This document shows positions 34,206-45,659 of a stretch of 64,000 nucleotides of DNA, one piece after another; within the stretch, counting starts at the first letter, position 1, and the number at the start of each line of letters is the position of its first letter. The stretch covers positions 458,328-522,327 of the forward strand of contig CAUYUJ010015849.1 of assembly GCA_963575745.1 (NCBI GenBank), in the 5' to 3' direction. The stretch is from Prorocentrum cordatum (taxonomy: Eukaryota; Sar; Dinophyceae; Prorocentrales; Prorocentraceae). Below the pieces are notes generated by a model. It did not search any database. It was not told where the DNA came from and worked only from the letters and a program-made list of their open reading frames with translations. A program made the translations under genes and the position numbers.

Positions 34206-35120
34206 TCACTTAGCCCCTGCTCGTCCTCTGGCACCGCGCTGCCCGTGGCCGCCAGGAAGTCCCCGGAACCTCTGGGTCGGCAGCTGAGTGCGGCACCCGG
34301 CCTGGCGCGCCAGGCGCCGCCGCCGCTGCCTCGGGCTGCGCCGCCGCAGGCGGCGCCCGGGGCGACGCCGCCGCCAGCTCCGCCGCCGCCGCGGCAGCGC
34401 GTCGCTGCTGCTCAGCGCGGCGGGCGGCCTCGGCGTCGCGCGCCCCCGCCAGGCAGCCGCGCAACCCATCTGCCAGCTCGGGCGCCGCGCCGAAGGACGC
34501 GAGCAGCTCGCCAAGCTTCCCCGCTGCGAACGCATCATCCACGACGGGGAGGCGCCTGCGCGAGGCTGGGCTTGGTGACCACCTGCGGCAGAGGTTCCTC
34601 GGCGACCAGCTGCTTGCGCTCGGCCCCCAAGTCGAGGAGCCCCTGGCTGACGCGATCCAGCACCTCCTGAGCCTGTGCGACTGCCGGCTGTGCATCGACC
34701 ATCTTGTCCCGCAGCTGCTTGACCTGCTGCTCGCGGCAGTCTCACCCCTTCTCCAGCATGGCGCGCTGGGAAGAGATCTCCTTGAAATGTGTGTCCAGGC
34801 TCTTGCCCTCTGTGAGCTTGGGCCGCAACTCGGTGATCTCCGCGCAATGTGGAAGAGCGTCCAAGGCGGCGAGGTGCTCCGCAGTGGTCCCGGGCCCCTT
34901 CTTGGCGACGCCATCGCCGCCCGCGATGACCTCGTCGACTGCTGCGGAGTCAGCGGGGGCCGGGCACTGCTGCTTCTCGAGGCGCTCGAGCTCCGCATGC
35001 AGACGCTTGACATTAGCCTCGGATTGCTTGCTGGACGCGCCGCCGCCGCCGCCGCCGCCCGCGTGCCCAGGCTGCTGCGCGGGCGTGCTGCGAGGGCGCG
35101 GTCGCGAGCAAGCAGCTATG
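34206..35120 (-). CDS. Ala/Glu-rich coiled-coil protein fragment, possibly LINE ORF1
   Basis: Reading the minus strand from about 35,080, one frame gives SSKQSEANVKRLHAELERLE and ALPHCAEITELRPKLTEGKS, ending in SQRAMLEKG at 34,742. The coiled-coil character then continues in the other two frames (VVDDAFAAGKLGELLASFGA and AARRAEQQRRAAAAAAEL) to about 34,330. Heptad-like leucines and charged residues suggest a coiled coil. A preceding Gly run (GHAGGGGGGG) looks like a linker. It lies 1.5 kb upstream of the LINE RT on the same strand. It could be that element's RNA-binding ORF1 or a separate host exon. At least one frameshift is present. Confidence 0.4.
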
Positions 35121-35229
35121 TCCTGCACGCGCCGCCCCCTTGGGCTGGCGGCGCCGGCTGCAATGGTCGTGGCCAGCGCGGCCCCACCATTGCTTCCCCG
35201 TCTGCTTGCGCCAGCAGCGCTGGCAATGC

Positions 35230-37790
35230 CTGAGGGCGGGGCGGGGCGGGGCGGGGCGGTGTGTGTGTGCGTGTGTGTGTGTGTGGGGGGGGGGGGGGCG
35301 TGCGATTCGCGAAATTCGTCGATGCCTGCGCCCATTCGGAATTGCCGGCTCCTGCCTGGCAGGTGGCCCAACGCTCCTGCCGTGGACGAGAGAGGCGGGG
35401 CCCCTGCTCGGCGCCAGGGAGCCGAAGGGAGACGCGCAGTGGACGCGCCTGGCGCGCCGCCAGGAGCGCAGTTGAAAGGCCATGCAATCCATCCAGCCGG
35501 AACAGCCCCTGCCGCCGCGGGCCTGCACCGAAGCGGCCCAGGCCACAATGGCCATGGAAAGGCGGGGGAGGAGGCGGAGGAGGAAGAGGATGACGAGGAG
35601 GAGGAAAGGGTTCAACGCTCCACGCCGCATCAGTCAGTCCGCGCAACGTCAGAGGGAGGGGCACGAGGAGGAGGAGGACGAGGAGGAGGAGGAGGAGGAG
35701 GAAGAGGAGGAGGAGGAGGAGGAGGAGGAGGAGGGGGCAGGCAGGGTCGGCGCGCCCCAGCATCGCGCTCGCTGTTTTCGCGCCCTCCGCCCAGCGGCTA
35801 CGGGCGCCGAGAGGGCCCTGGAGACAGGGCCCCCCCCCGCAGGCATGCATGGCGCACGCGCGCGCGGAGTCTCCAGCAAGAGTCCCGACCAGCTGCGTGT
35901 TGTTATTGCGCGGAGTTATATGTAAAACTCGAGGGAGGTCGCGCGGCCTCGAACTCCTGCTCTGCGCCGACCACGCCCTGGACCCTACCTTCTTGGCCAC
36001 CCCGCTTCCTTCCCAGTCCTGGGCGCAGGCTCGGCGCGAGCGGCGGTTGCCCATCTCATGGCCAACATGTTCGAGGCTGCCCTGAAGACCCCCTTGATTT
36101 GATTGGAAGCATGTTCGTGGGCAGGGAGGGGGTCCCCATGGCCCCTTGGATCGTCTGGGCTGGGCGGGCCACCGCCCGATCGCTTGGAAAGATTGTAGAG
36201 GGGCGGCCATTGGTTCTGGTTGCCCGAAAAAGCAAACGCCGAAGACCCTGCTCTCGGGGACCCGTGATCCACGTCTTGCGGAAGCTTCGGTCCCAGGGGC
36301 AAGCTGTGCAGCCTGCGTTTCTGTCAGGCGTCGCTGCTGGAGGCTACCCCACCCAGCGCACTTTGTTCCTGGATCGACGGACGGCCTGTCCGAAATTAAA
36401 GTTCTGCGGTGACCTCGGAACGCTGCAGCGCGGGATTGTCGGATGCCCAGCCGCGCGGTGACCGCGGAGAGGACTGGAAAACGCCAGAAGCGATCGCGGA
36501 CTTCTACGAGGCTCGCCCTGCGATATCAGAACCGCCTGGCGTTTGGCCCCCGGTCTTGCCGTCGATGCCCCGTCTGAGAAATCCCCAAGTTTGGAACGTC
36601 CTCCCCCTGATCGGGGTGTTCAGCAGCAATAGTGCGATTGACGGCTGCGCCCGTTCCCCTGGGGATCTCGCTCTAGAGGGCTGGATGGGGCGTGGTCCAA
36701 GTGGGCCGGCGTGGATGCCGGGCGGGGCCTTACACGGGCCCCTGCCCCACCTTGTCTTGTCCGGCCGTCTGGCTGCGCCGAAGTATATGCCCTCTAAATG
36801 CTGATCCACGACGCAGGAGTTGAGCCCATCACTGTTGCTTGCGACTGCCAGTTGACAGTTGGCACGGCGGTCCGGATCAGTTTCTGGGCCACGAGGCTTA
36901 AGCAGGGCTGAGGCGTGATAGGTTTCACAAGTGTGAAAATAACTGCGCAGATCACGGTCGAGAAAATTCGGAGCCACTCGTCCTGGGCGAGCGCGTCTGC
37001 GCGAAACTGTGTTTGGTGGGTCTGGAGAGGCAACCGCGAAGCCGACAGGGTGGCCGCGCTCGGCGCTAAGATGCGCCCTGTCCCTCCGCATCTCAACGCG
37101 CTCAACGTGCAAGATTGACGCCTTCGGGGCCGTGCCGCGTTGATTGCGGGGGCCGGGGGCGGCTTGCCCAGGTTGAATTCAAACAACGCTGGCAACTTCA
37201 AAGCCAGGCGGCTCAAACCTCATGACATTCTGGAACGCGCGTTCGAGACGAACGGACATGCGCCGGCCAGGGCAGGTGGGAAATCCGCTTGCGCCAAATA
37301 TGGAATGCGTGGATGGTCGAGGTCGCGATAGCTGCGTTTCCGCGCGCTGGCCCCCCCGGACCCCCCCGACCGGCGCCCCCCCCCCGCCCGTAAACTTTGG
37401 AGCGGCGCTGGAGGCCGACTGCGGCGCCGTGTCTGCGGGGAGCTCGGCGCTCAGAAGATGAGCGATGTGGCAACGGGCCTGAGACTACGGCTGCGAGCCA
37501 CTCGCTGAGATCCCCCATGGCGGGATCGGCCCTCCTTCGGGCTGGGGCCTCGAAAGGTCTTGCCCTTCATGCGAGCGTGATCCCTCTCCATGCGCCAGTC
37601 GGTTTTCACTCCCCTATTTGCATGTCAAGTGGTGCACCAGCGGGACGCGGTGCGCCAAAGACCTAGAGGACCTGGAGACGGAGACGGAGTTCGAGTAGCT
37701 TGAACGAGAAAACACGATGGCAAGCGGACAAGAAGCGATACGAGGGCAGATGGTGGCCCCGCTCGCCCCCGCCCACCTCTACGCCGAATA
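35230..37790. other. Unassigned GC-rich DNA with short microsatellites
   Basis: GGGGC and TG repeats lie at 35,237-35,298 and a GAG tract at about 35,665-35,735. A minus-strand frame at 36,504-37,112 has a protein-like middle (LRSYFHTCETYHASALLKPR and CVVDQHLEGIYFGAARRPDK). It might be a LINE endonuclease remnant, but I cannot place any diagnostic residue. The rest shows nothing. Confidence 0.35.
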
Positions 37791-37795
37791 CTCTG

Positions 37796-39715
37796 CTACA
37801 CTGTAATACGTGGCTGCGCTGGCCGCAGCATTCGGGCGCACTTTGATGTCAACGCTCGGGAATGCGGGATGCGCAAGGGCGGATGGCAGGACAGACGGGG
37901 AAGAGCGGGGTGGAGTGAGCCAAACGGCGGGCCCAGGACTACATCGGCGGGCGGCCGCAGGGGCCTCATGCGCAGCGGCAGCCACGCTAGGCGGCGGAAC
38001 TGCGCGCGCAGGAGCATGCAGACCTTCTTCGGGCTGCGCAGGATGGGCTGCGGCAGCCAATCCGTCGCCACCAGCCGCGGCATCGTGCAGGGCGGGATCT
38101 TCAGGGCGGAGACGTTCGCCACCAACGGCAGCGCGACGCGGGACTCGTTCAGCGGGAGGGGGTTGTGCGCCACCAGCGGCGGCATCAGGCAGGACGCGAC
38201 CATCGGGGTGAGCATGCGGGGCAGCGTCAGCCAATCGATCCCAGCGTCGGCGCTCGCAGTCCCAGCAGATGCCCCGCCCGTGGTCGACAGCTCTATGTGG
38301 TCGGACGTCGCGAGCTGCATGATGGGCTGCGGACGCCGTTGCAGGCAGCGGAACACCACGAGCATCGTCATGCGGCGCGACAGCACGGCGCACACGTTCA
38401 TCGACCAGGCCAGCGATAGCCAGACTGCAGCATCTGAGTTGGAGCAGATCGGAGCGACGAAAGTGCGGCGCCCCAGGGACAACCCAGGCATCGGAACCGC
38501 CATCGAGCACCCGCCAGGGGCCAGCAGGAGCAACACTATCCACACCAGCGGTATCGTCTTGGACGCCGTCGAGCACACGTGCCCTAGGAAGGGCATCAGG
38601 GTATACTTCGCGAGCAGGATGTGCACCACAAGCAGAAGCGCCGACGTGCACTTGCTCGCCTCCAGCGGCAGCACCATCGTGGTCAGCAACAGGATGTACT
38701 TTGAGAGCAGACTGTTCGCCACACGCGGCAGCGTCGTCGTGCACTTGTTCGCCACAAGCGGCAGCATCATCATGTTCAGCGCAAAACCTCGTCTGGCAGG
38801 TAACTCTCCGAGGACAAGGAAGACTCGAACACTAGGACGAACCACGCGTCGAAGCAGCGGATGAAGAACCCCAACAAAACGTGGAGTAGCGTCTTACGCC
38901 GTGCGGCCCGATGCCATTCGCGGAGAAACGGACGGAGAGCAGCGAGAGCATCGCCAGCAACACGCGTTCGGGCGCCGCCAGCAGCAGCGGCATGCAGGAC
39001 ATATTCATCACGAAGAGGGGCGCCAACAGCGGCAGCGGCATGCAGAGAAAGGGTCAGGGGCGCATGTGGCAAGCCGAGGAAAGGGCCCAGCGGCATGCTG
39101 CAGAGCGGGTTGTGGACGTGGGCCATCGCCAGGTGCGTCACCAGCGTCACGTGGACGGGAGCCACTGGCGGCAGCGGCATGCAGGACAGGATCAGGAGCG
39201 CCAGCGACAAGCCGAGGACGAGGCCCAGCGCCATGAAGAAGAACGGGTTGTGGACGTGGGCCATCGCCATGGGCCGGAAGCGGTCCAGCGCCGATTCGCG
39301 GGACCTCTGGCTCAGCGTCGCGACGGGGAAGGCGACCATGCGCGATGCCAGCACGAGCATGCTCATCATGGGCCGGTGGAGCATCGGCATCGGGAGGGCG
39401 GTGAGGCTGAACTTCAGGACCAAGGGCAACGTCTGGAGGTCGCCCACGGGTTGACTGCAGGAAATTCGCGACTAGCGGCAGCTCGTTGCCCATGCAGATG
39501 CCCAGCGGAGTGATGACCCGCAAAGCGGCAGGAAACGCAGCAGCGTGTGGAAGAAGTACGTGTAGTTGAAATGTCTGGCGCTTGTCAACTCGTGCTGGGC
39601 CGCGACCGCCTTGCAGCGCTCGGCAAGCACGGCGATGCAGAGCGTCAGCGCTGCTGCGGTGCGGCATGACGAACAACGTCAGCAGCAGAGGCAGCAGGCG
39701 CCGTCCCGTGGACAT
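37796..39715 (-). pseudogene. Spliced-leader-tagged retrogene candidate: hydrophobic, internally repetitive protein
   Basis: This is the sequence directly downstream, on the minus strand, of the tandem DinoSL at 39.83-39.87 kb. The first ATG after the leader (39,715) gives MSTGRRLLPLLLTLFVMPHR, a signal-anchor-like start. Protein-like reading then passes between the three minus frames: ARHFNYTYFFHTLLRFLPLC, FFFMALGLVLGLSLALLILS, LHVLLGFFIRCFDAWFVLVF, and MMMLPLVANKCTTTLPRVAN onwards to about 37.9 kb. Short words encoding LPLVAN-like segments recur at least four times, and many segments are hydrophobic enough to span a membrane. I do not recognise the family. Frame changes and stops (for example the stop after ATSCR near 39,480) suggest a decayed retrogene, although unrecognised introns are possible. 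A polytopic membrane role is an inference only. Confidence 0.45.
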
Positions 39716-39828
39716 ATGGCTCCGCGGGCCTCAAGCGGTGGCGGCGCGGCGCTGGACCGGAAGGCCTTGGGCGAAACAGCTGTGGTGACAATTTCGGCCA
39801 AGTCCAAGACCCCCGTGGAGGGGACGGA

Positions 39829-39865
39829 CTTGAGCCAAAATGGCTTGAGCCAAAATGGCTACGGA
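39829..39865 (-). other. Tandem relict dinoflagellate spliced leader (22 nt full plus 15 nt truncated)
   Basis: On the minus strand 39,865-39,844 reads TCCGTAGCCATTTTGGCTCA plus AG, exactly the DinoSL exon. It is followed without a gap by CCATTTTGGCTCAAG (39,843-39,829), the usual truncated relict. The SL RNA gene itself would have a GT-type donor after the exon, and here there is none. The arrangement therefore marks a gene that was trans-spliced, retroposed, trans-spliced again near the relict, and retroposed a second time. The next open ATG is 113 bases downstream at 39,715. Confidence 0.95.
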
Positions 39866-39869
39866 TAGA

Positions 39870-40265
39870 GAAAGAGACGGAGGAGGAGGAGGAGGAGGAG
39901 GAGGAGGAGGAGGAGGAGGAGGAATAGAAGGAAGAGAACGGCGACGACGAGAGTGAGGAGGGTTGGGGGGGGAGAAGACGCGGAGGAGGAGGAGGGCGGG
40001 AAGGGGGGAGGGAGGGGAGACTAGTGCCAGGTGGTGGGGGGGAGTGGAGGTGGAGGGCAAAAAAGAGGTGACGGCGGAGAAAGGAGGGGAAGAGGAGGGG
40101 GAGCGGGGATGAGTGAGGGGGTGCAGCGATGAGGAGGAGAAGGAGGAGGAGGAGGAGGAGGAGGAGGAGGAAGAGGAGGAGGAGGAGGGAGGGGGGAGGA
40201 GGGAGAATGGGGAGAGAAGGCGGGAGAGAGAAAGGGAAGAGGGGACGAGTGGAGAAGAGGGAAGA
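39870..40265. repeat. GAG/GGA microsatellite upstream of the relict spliced leader
   Basis: Purine-rich GAG and GGGGAGGA tracts lie at about 39,875-39,925, 39,980-40,015 and 40,125-40,200. Frames through it are artefacts. Confidence 0.9.
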
Positions 40266-40398
40266 GGAGGGGAAGGAACAATAGCTACACACGGATTTCG
40301 AATCGAACACCCTGGGAGCCAAAGGAGGGCGCGGGAGAGGCTGGCGGAGTCCAGGTCCAGCAGGGGCATGCCGCCGCGAGCACAGAAACCGCCTGGAC

Positions 40399-40419
40399 CT
40401 TTGAGCCAACATGGCCGGT
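40399..40419 (-). other. Possible degenerate relict spliced leader
   Basis: The minus strand reads ACCGGCCATGTTGGCTCAAA. Compared with the DinoSL exon it lacks two bases (TA) and has T to G within the T run, but keeps CCG, GCCAT and TTGGCTCAA in order. It lies 535 bases upstream of the exact leader on the same strand. It may be a chance match, because only about 18 bases agree. Confidence 0.35.
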
Positions 40420-41690
40420 GAGGGATAGGGGGGGCGGATCAGGATGGGAGGGAAAGAAAGGGGGCACGGAACGACTAGGGCCGGGGGGGGCGGAGGGAGT
40501 GAATGGGGGGAGAGGGAGGATGGAATGGGAAGAAGGGGAGGGAACATCGGGAGGGGAGGGGCGGAGGGAGTCTGGTGTCGTTGCTGTGTTCGTCATCTGT
40601 GGTGGTGTTATCCTGTCCCATTCCTGCCACACCATCACGAGAACACCAGAGGCCAACGCCAGCAAGAAATCCGCCGTCCCAGGCTACATCAAATGCCGGT
40701 TGAGATTGACGCTGTAGTAAAAACTGCAATGGCTGCGTGCGAGGAGGGTGGGAACAAGCCTGTTGCGATCCTGGCAAGCTAACCCCCCGCACGCGGCACA
40801 GGACACGAGGCCCTTCCAGCAGACTGCTCCAGGGCACCTCGCGTGCCCGCTGGGCGCCGCTGCGCAACCACAAAGGGTCCGACAGCTCGAGAGGGCGGCG
40901 GGGCGGAGGCTCCCGCTCCATGCTCGCCAGGGCGAGCGCTTACCACTGGTGGGCGGACAGCGGGAAGTGGTGGACACATTCCTGCGAAGAGCCGCCAGAC
41001 TGGCTTCAGCCAAAGAAGCATGCAAGAGGAGGAGGGCGAGATGAGGATGAGCACGAGGAGGAGCCAGAGGAGGGACGACGAGGATCAGGACGAGGATGAG
41101 CAGGCGAAGGAGCCCAAGGAAGACCAGCAGGCAAGAGGGAGAGACATATGAAAAAGAATAATAAGAGGGAACACACTACTGTGACAAAGCAGAGCGGCAG
41201 CAGGATCAGGAAAAAGGAAAAATGAGAACACGAGAAAGGCGAAGGAAGGAGGGATGACATACCTCCCAGACAAGAAACATGTGCACTGAGATGCGTCTCA
41301 ACGCCTTGGTTCAATACTCGAAGTTCCGACATCTCGATGTGTTTCGAGTCGCTGGTTCCTGAAGCTCTCGCCCCCCTTACCGGGCGGGAGTTATTCCAGG
41401 ATCGTTGACGGCCACATTTTCGACATAGTGAAACGAAGGAAGAAAGCCTCCCAAACTGACACGGACGGAGGGAAGGAGAGCGGAGGGTAGGGGATGGAGA
41501 CGGAGGAGAGGATAAGGGGAGGAGAATGAAGGAGGGAGGCACTCAAGGGCAAGGCGTGAGTGGGGGGAGAGTCCAGGTCCAGCGGGCAGAGTCCAGGTGC
41601 ATCAGGCATGTTGCTGCGAGTGAGAGGAGGAGGACGAAGACGACCATGACGACGAGGACGATGGCAATACGCATGATAAACGCATGATAA
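40420..41690. other. Unassigned, partly purine-rich DNA
   Basis: GGGAGG-rich stretches occur at 40,440-40,570, 41,020-41,110 and 41,460-41,530. The word AGTCCAGGTCCAGC with a following GGCATG..GCGAG block occurs at about 40,349 and again at about 41,571, so a small dispersed repeat is present. No gene is recognised. Confidence 0.45.
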
Positions 41691-41714
41691 CGAAAAGACG
41701 AGGCGGTAAGAGAA

Positions 41715-41907
41715 GGAGGAGGAGGCAGGAAGAGGAGGTGGGGGAGGAGGGACGAGTCTAGGACGCGGGGACAGATGAAGGTCGATGAGCGGGTGGGAGG
41801 GGTTCAGGGAAAGAGGGAGGGCGGGGGGGGAGGGCGTGGGAGAAGGGGGCAAAGGGGGAAGGGAGGGAGATGGAGCGATGCAGCGGGGGGGGGGAAAGCG
41901 ATATCTA

Positions 41908-41939
<32 letters not shown>

Positions 41940-41990
41940 CATAGAGAGAGAGAGAGAGAGAAAACAAAAAAAATGAGGGGGGGGTGAACT
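41715..41990. repeat. GGA-rich tract, AT dinucleotide tract and GA dinucleotide tract
   Basis: GGGAGG-rich DNA to about 41,898 is followed by (AT)n to 41,941, (AG)n to 41,962, and A and G runs to 41,988. No gene was found. Confidence 0.9.
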
Positions 41991-41999
41991 GGCGCGAAC

Positions 42000-42610
42000 A
42001 ACGGTTGCAGCAGCCGCGGCGGCGGGGCGGGGTGCGCACACCACGCGGGCAGGGCCGCACACGGCGCCCTCCAGCAGGGGGCCACAACGCTCCGCGAAGG
42101 TGTTGAGCGCATCGGCCACCTCGCTCGCGGCCGGGGGGCTCAGAGAGATCAAGCTTCAAAGAGCGTGGCTCGCGCAGACATCCTACGGCTGCTTCCTCCA
42201 TATCCCCTTCGGTCGCTCTGAGGCTCCTGGTCGTGCTGAGACTCCTCCTCCTCCACCTCCACCTCCTGACCATCATCAAGATTCTCATCCTCATCACCAC
42301 CACCCCCCTCTCGGAGGGAGGATAATGGGAATAGTGAGGAGGACGAGCATGAGGAGAAGGACGAGGACGCGGAGAAGGAGGAAGAGGAGGAGGAGGAGGA
42401 TAAGGTGGATGTTAGAAGCGATCACGTTCAGAGAAGCTATTGGACATCGTGTCAAAGGGACGCCCTTCGGGCAATGTCGTGCCTGCCTGCCTGTCAAGAA
42501 CGAACGTCGTCCAACTGTCCTCCAACTCCTCCACGTCATTCCTGCTTCCTGTACCTCCTCCGCGGTCATACCTCTTCCCTCCTCCTTGTCCTTCCTCCGA
42601 CCCCCTCGTC
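42000..42610. other. Unassigned DNA with CTC and GAG tracts
   Basis: A CTCC/CACC tract (42,243-42,310) and a GAGGAGGA tract (42,340-42,405) lie in inverted orientation to each other. No gene is recognised. Confidence 0.4.
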
Positions 42611-42618
42611 TTCTTTAG

Positions 42619-42824
42619 AGGCCTCCTAGATGGGGTCGGAGTAGATGGGGTCGCCGCATCGGCGATGCATCGGCGATGCACTGGCGACGTCGGCGGCGCA
42701 TCGGCAACGACGGCGTGGAGAAAACCGTGCTCCACATCGAGCCGCGTCGCAGACGCATCGCCGATGCATCGGCGATGCGGCGCCATCCTCCAGCCCCACC
42801 TACTCCGACCCCATCGAGGAGGCA
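42619..42824. repeat. Near-perfect 206-bp palindrome (fold-back element)
   Basis: The left arm, starting GGCCTCCTAGATGGGGTCGG at about 42,620 and continuing AGTAGATGGGGTCGCCGCAT and CGGCGATGCATCGGCGATGC, is matched by the reverse complement of the right arm ending at 42,824. One indel near the outer third is needed. The apex is GTGGAG-AAAACCGTG-CTCCAC at 42,715-42,735, a clean hairpin loop. Inside each arm the word GCATCGGCGAT is itself repeated. This is either a miniature fold-back transposable element or an inverted duplication. Confidence 0.85.
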
Positions 42825-42984
42825 TAGACTCTTCCAATCCTGCCTCATGCCTCATCCCTGGGGCTGGCCAGGTGCTGCCCCCACCGGAGCGCAGAGGTCC
42901 AGCTTCAGGTCGTACCGGCGCTGGGCCTCCCCCGCTCCAGCGCAAAGGGGGGCGAACTGCGGTGAAGACGGGGGTGGGCAGGGA

Positions 42985-43045
42985 GGAGGAGGAGGACGAC
43001 GGCGACGACAACGGCAAAGACGACGACGACGACGACAGCAGGGGC
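42985..43045. repeat. GAC/GGC trinucleotide tract
   Basis: A short GACGACGAC tract with GGCGGCGAC variants lies in otherwise ordinary GC-rich sequence. Confidence 0.85.
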
Positions 43046-43099
43046 GGCGGCGGCGACGAGGGGGTTGAGGGTGGTTTGGGAGTTTCTTTCTAGGGGCGT

Positions 43100-45055
43100 C
43101 TAGGGTTGGAGCTCGGGGAAGGGGAAGAGGAAACCGCTGCGCCTCAGACCCTGATCGGTTCTGCTCAGCCCAATCCGTCTGTGGCGGGGTGGCCAGGGAG
43201 GGCTGCGGGGCTCAGCGCAACGCCCGCCGCTATTCCGATACGGCTGGCGCGGAGCCCGCGACCACCACCCGCAGGTACAAGCACCGAAACCTGGGCCAAG
43301 ACAACGAGAAGAACTCCGAGAGTCACTCAGGCCCGGCCTGGCCTTGGCCTGCTCGCTCTGCTGCACATGGGCGCGCGTGCCCCCCGACGAGGATGCCAGA
43401 CAAGGATGTCCGACACACGACTGCTGTTGCCAAATCCTGGATACAACCATTCCTGGAACTGCAAGATGGAGCTGGGCATCGGCTCCCTTCAATAACTGCC
43501 CCAACAATGACGGCGCCCAATACATCGGCATCCAAACAGAAGCCAGACGATGAACGATCCCAACGGCTCCACCCTACCGCCGACGCTGCCTGCCCCCGGC
43601 ATGCCATTCCCATCGAAGGACCGCGTCAAGGTGCATTATATGCCTCTGCGAAGCTCCCTTACACACAAGGCTTCTGCCAGAGACCCCAGCCCTTGCGAAT
43701 TCCACCCTCGGGACGGAGAGGAGCACGAGGCGGCCAGCGAGGAGGGCGCGGATGTCGAGCCCGACACCCACCAGACGCAGGAGACCAGGACTGGCCAGGC
43801 TGGCCACCTGGACTGACCAGGCCGCCGGGGCCAGCACTGGCCAGGCGACCGATCCGCTTCCCAACACCAGTCATTCTTCCTACAACATTCATCAACGTAT
43901 CGTTGCGACGGCAGGATTTGTAGGTCACGGGGAACCTCATGGAGGCCATGACTGACTCTCAGCGAAGGTTCTGATGTCGAAACTGAATGCCAACAGTTGT
44001 AAACCTGAAGCGATCCACGGAAGCCTCTCCAGGGGCGGAGACTACGTCGAAGACTGCATCGCCCAGAGCGGGGCCGATTCTGAGCGACTGACGTGCGACG
44101 TCAACTGGACTATTCGCGTCGAGGACCTGATGAGATTCTTCCACACCTCCAGCTTCAGGGATACGTTCCCCCTCTGGGGCCACATCGCCTCCACCAACCT
44201 CTACGACGGGTAGCCCGTCGTTTGCTACGACACTGGGCAGACAGCGTGGAAGGCAGTGTAGAATATAAACGACACGATGCTTTGGGACACGGTGATGCAG
44301 GTGAGCCACATCGGCACGCCTGCCCCTGATGCGCCTTGGATCAGTACGAGACTCTCCACCTACCCCAGCCTCGACCAACACGCAGACTCCGACACCGAAC
44401 GGGCTGCCTTAAATGAAGCAGGCGAACGGCTCATGAGGAGGCGAGCGCACCTGGAGAGCTCCTGCAGCCCAGCCAGGCCTTACATGATGCCAACTACCGT
44501 CGCGCCATCACCCAGCCTGCCGAAAAGGGAAACAGGCTTCAAAAGCCAAGGGGAACGCTGAGGGCGAGGACTGCGGGATGGAGGACGGGGACGCAGGGCA
44601 GAATGGGGGCAGAAAGGCTCGCCAATTCCCAGACCGAGGAGCTCGCCGTCTCCAGCGGCAACCTGATCCCCACCTCCTGCACCGGACGCCCCACCAGCGG
44701 CCAGGAACTCCCCGGCGGCTCCAGGAGGACCTGCTGGGACGTCTTGCCCGAGGTCAAAGAGCTCGGCCTATCTGAGCGGTGGCCACCATCAGCGGGGGGG
44801 GCTGAAGAAACCTGCACCGTTCGTGCACCTTTGGGGCCAGCGGTGCCAGTCTTGGGGCCCTGTAGGACCCATGAGTGCCACTTCCCTGCAATCCTCGATC
44901 CCCCCACGTTTATTACTCTCCCGTTGCCACGAAGTCACGGCGACTTCGAGCAATCAATCAGTATACAACTTCTTAGAGGTCTTCGTAAGAGAATTTCTGG
45001 ACGAATAAGCCCGATCATGATGTCATGGATCATAAAGCTGGACCAGCCCAAATAG
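43100..45055 (+). CDS. Unrecognised coding-like region, several frames
   Basis: Successive plus-strand frames read like protein: [20 protein letters not shown] (43.55-43.82 kb), [20 protein letters not shown] and [20 protein letters not shown] (43.97-44.21 kb, stop at 44,213), [18 protein letters not shown] (44.28-44.56 kb), and [12 protein letters not shown] (to 45,008). The pieces change frame and contain stops, so it is either a multi-exon gene or a decayed one. The minus strand is also open at 43,959-44,381. No family or conserved motif is recognised. This stretch could be a fragment of a further retroelement. Treat the boundaries as approximate. Confidence 0.3.
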
Positions 45056-45399
45056 ACAAGCGCCCTCCGCTACTCGCACAGGAACTACTCGCAAATGCCC
45101 CGGATCCGCCGCGGGGGATCTACGATAAATTACATCGAAACGGACCACAGGAATTGCATCCTGAAACCAGGGACCACATCCCGCAACTGCGCGGAGGCGC
45201 ACAGCCACGAGAACAATCGGCCTGATGGCCCCCATAACGACCTTTGCCGGGACAGCGGCCCCCGCTTCGGCCGGCGTTCCCGCGGCACTGGGTACCGCGG
45301 CGGCATGCCGCGTGCCGCCGAGAGATGAGCGAGCAGCAAGGAAAAGGACGGCGAGCACGATCCTCCGCCCCCCGCTACACTGCTGCTGCGCACGCCCCC

Positions 45400-45558
45400 C
45401 CCCCCCACACACACACGGACGCACGCACGCACGCAAGCACGCACGAACGCACACACGCAAACACACACACAAACACACACACACACACACACACGCACAC
45501 ACACACACGCACGCACGCACGCACGCGCGCACACACACACACACACACACATACGCAG

Positions 45559-45602
<44 letters not shown>

Positions 45603-45640
45603 ACACACACACATTTACACACACACACACTTCCAACGGT
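45400..45640. repeat. CA and ACGC dinucleotide/tetranucleotide tract
   Basis: C run, (CA)n, (CGCA)n and (CACG)n in alternation for about 240 bases. It reads as poly-His/Thr on plus and poly-Val/Cys on minus. No gene was found. Confidence 0.95.
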
Positions 45641-45659
45641 CCGTCGGAGCGGGGGCCTC

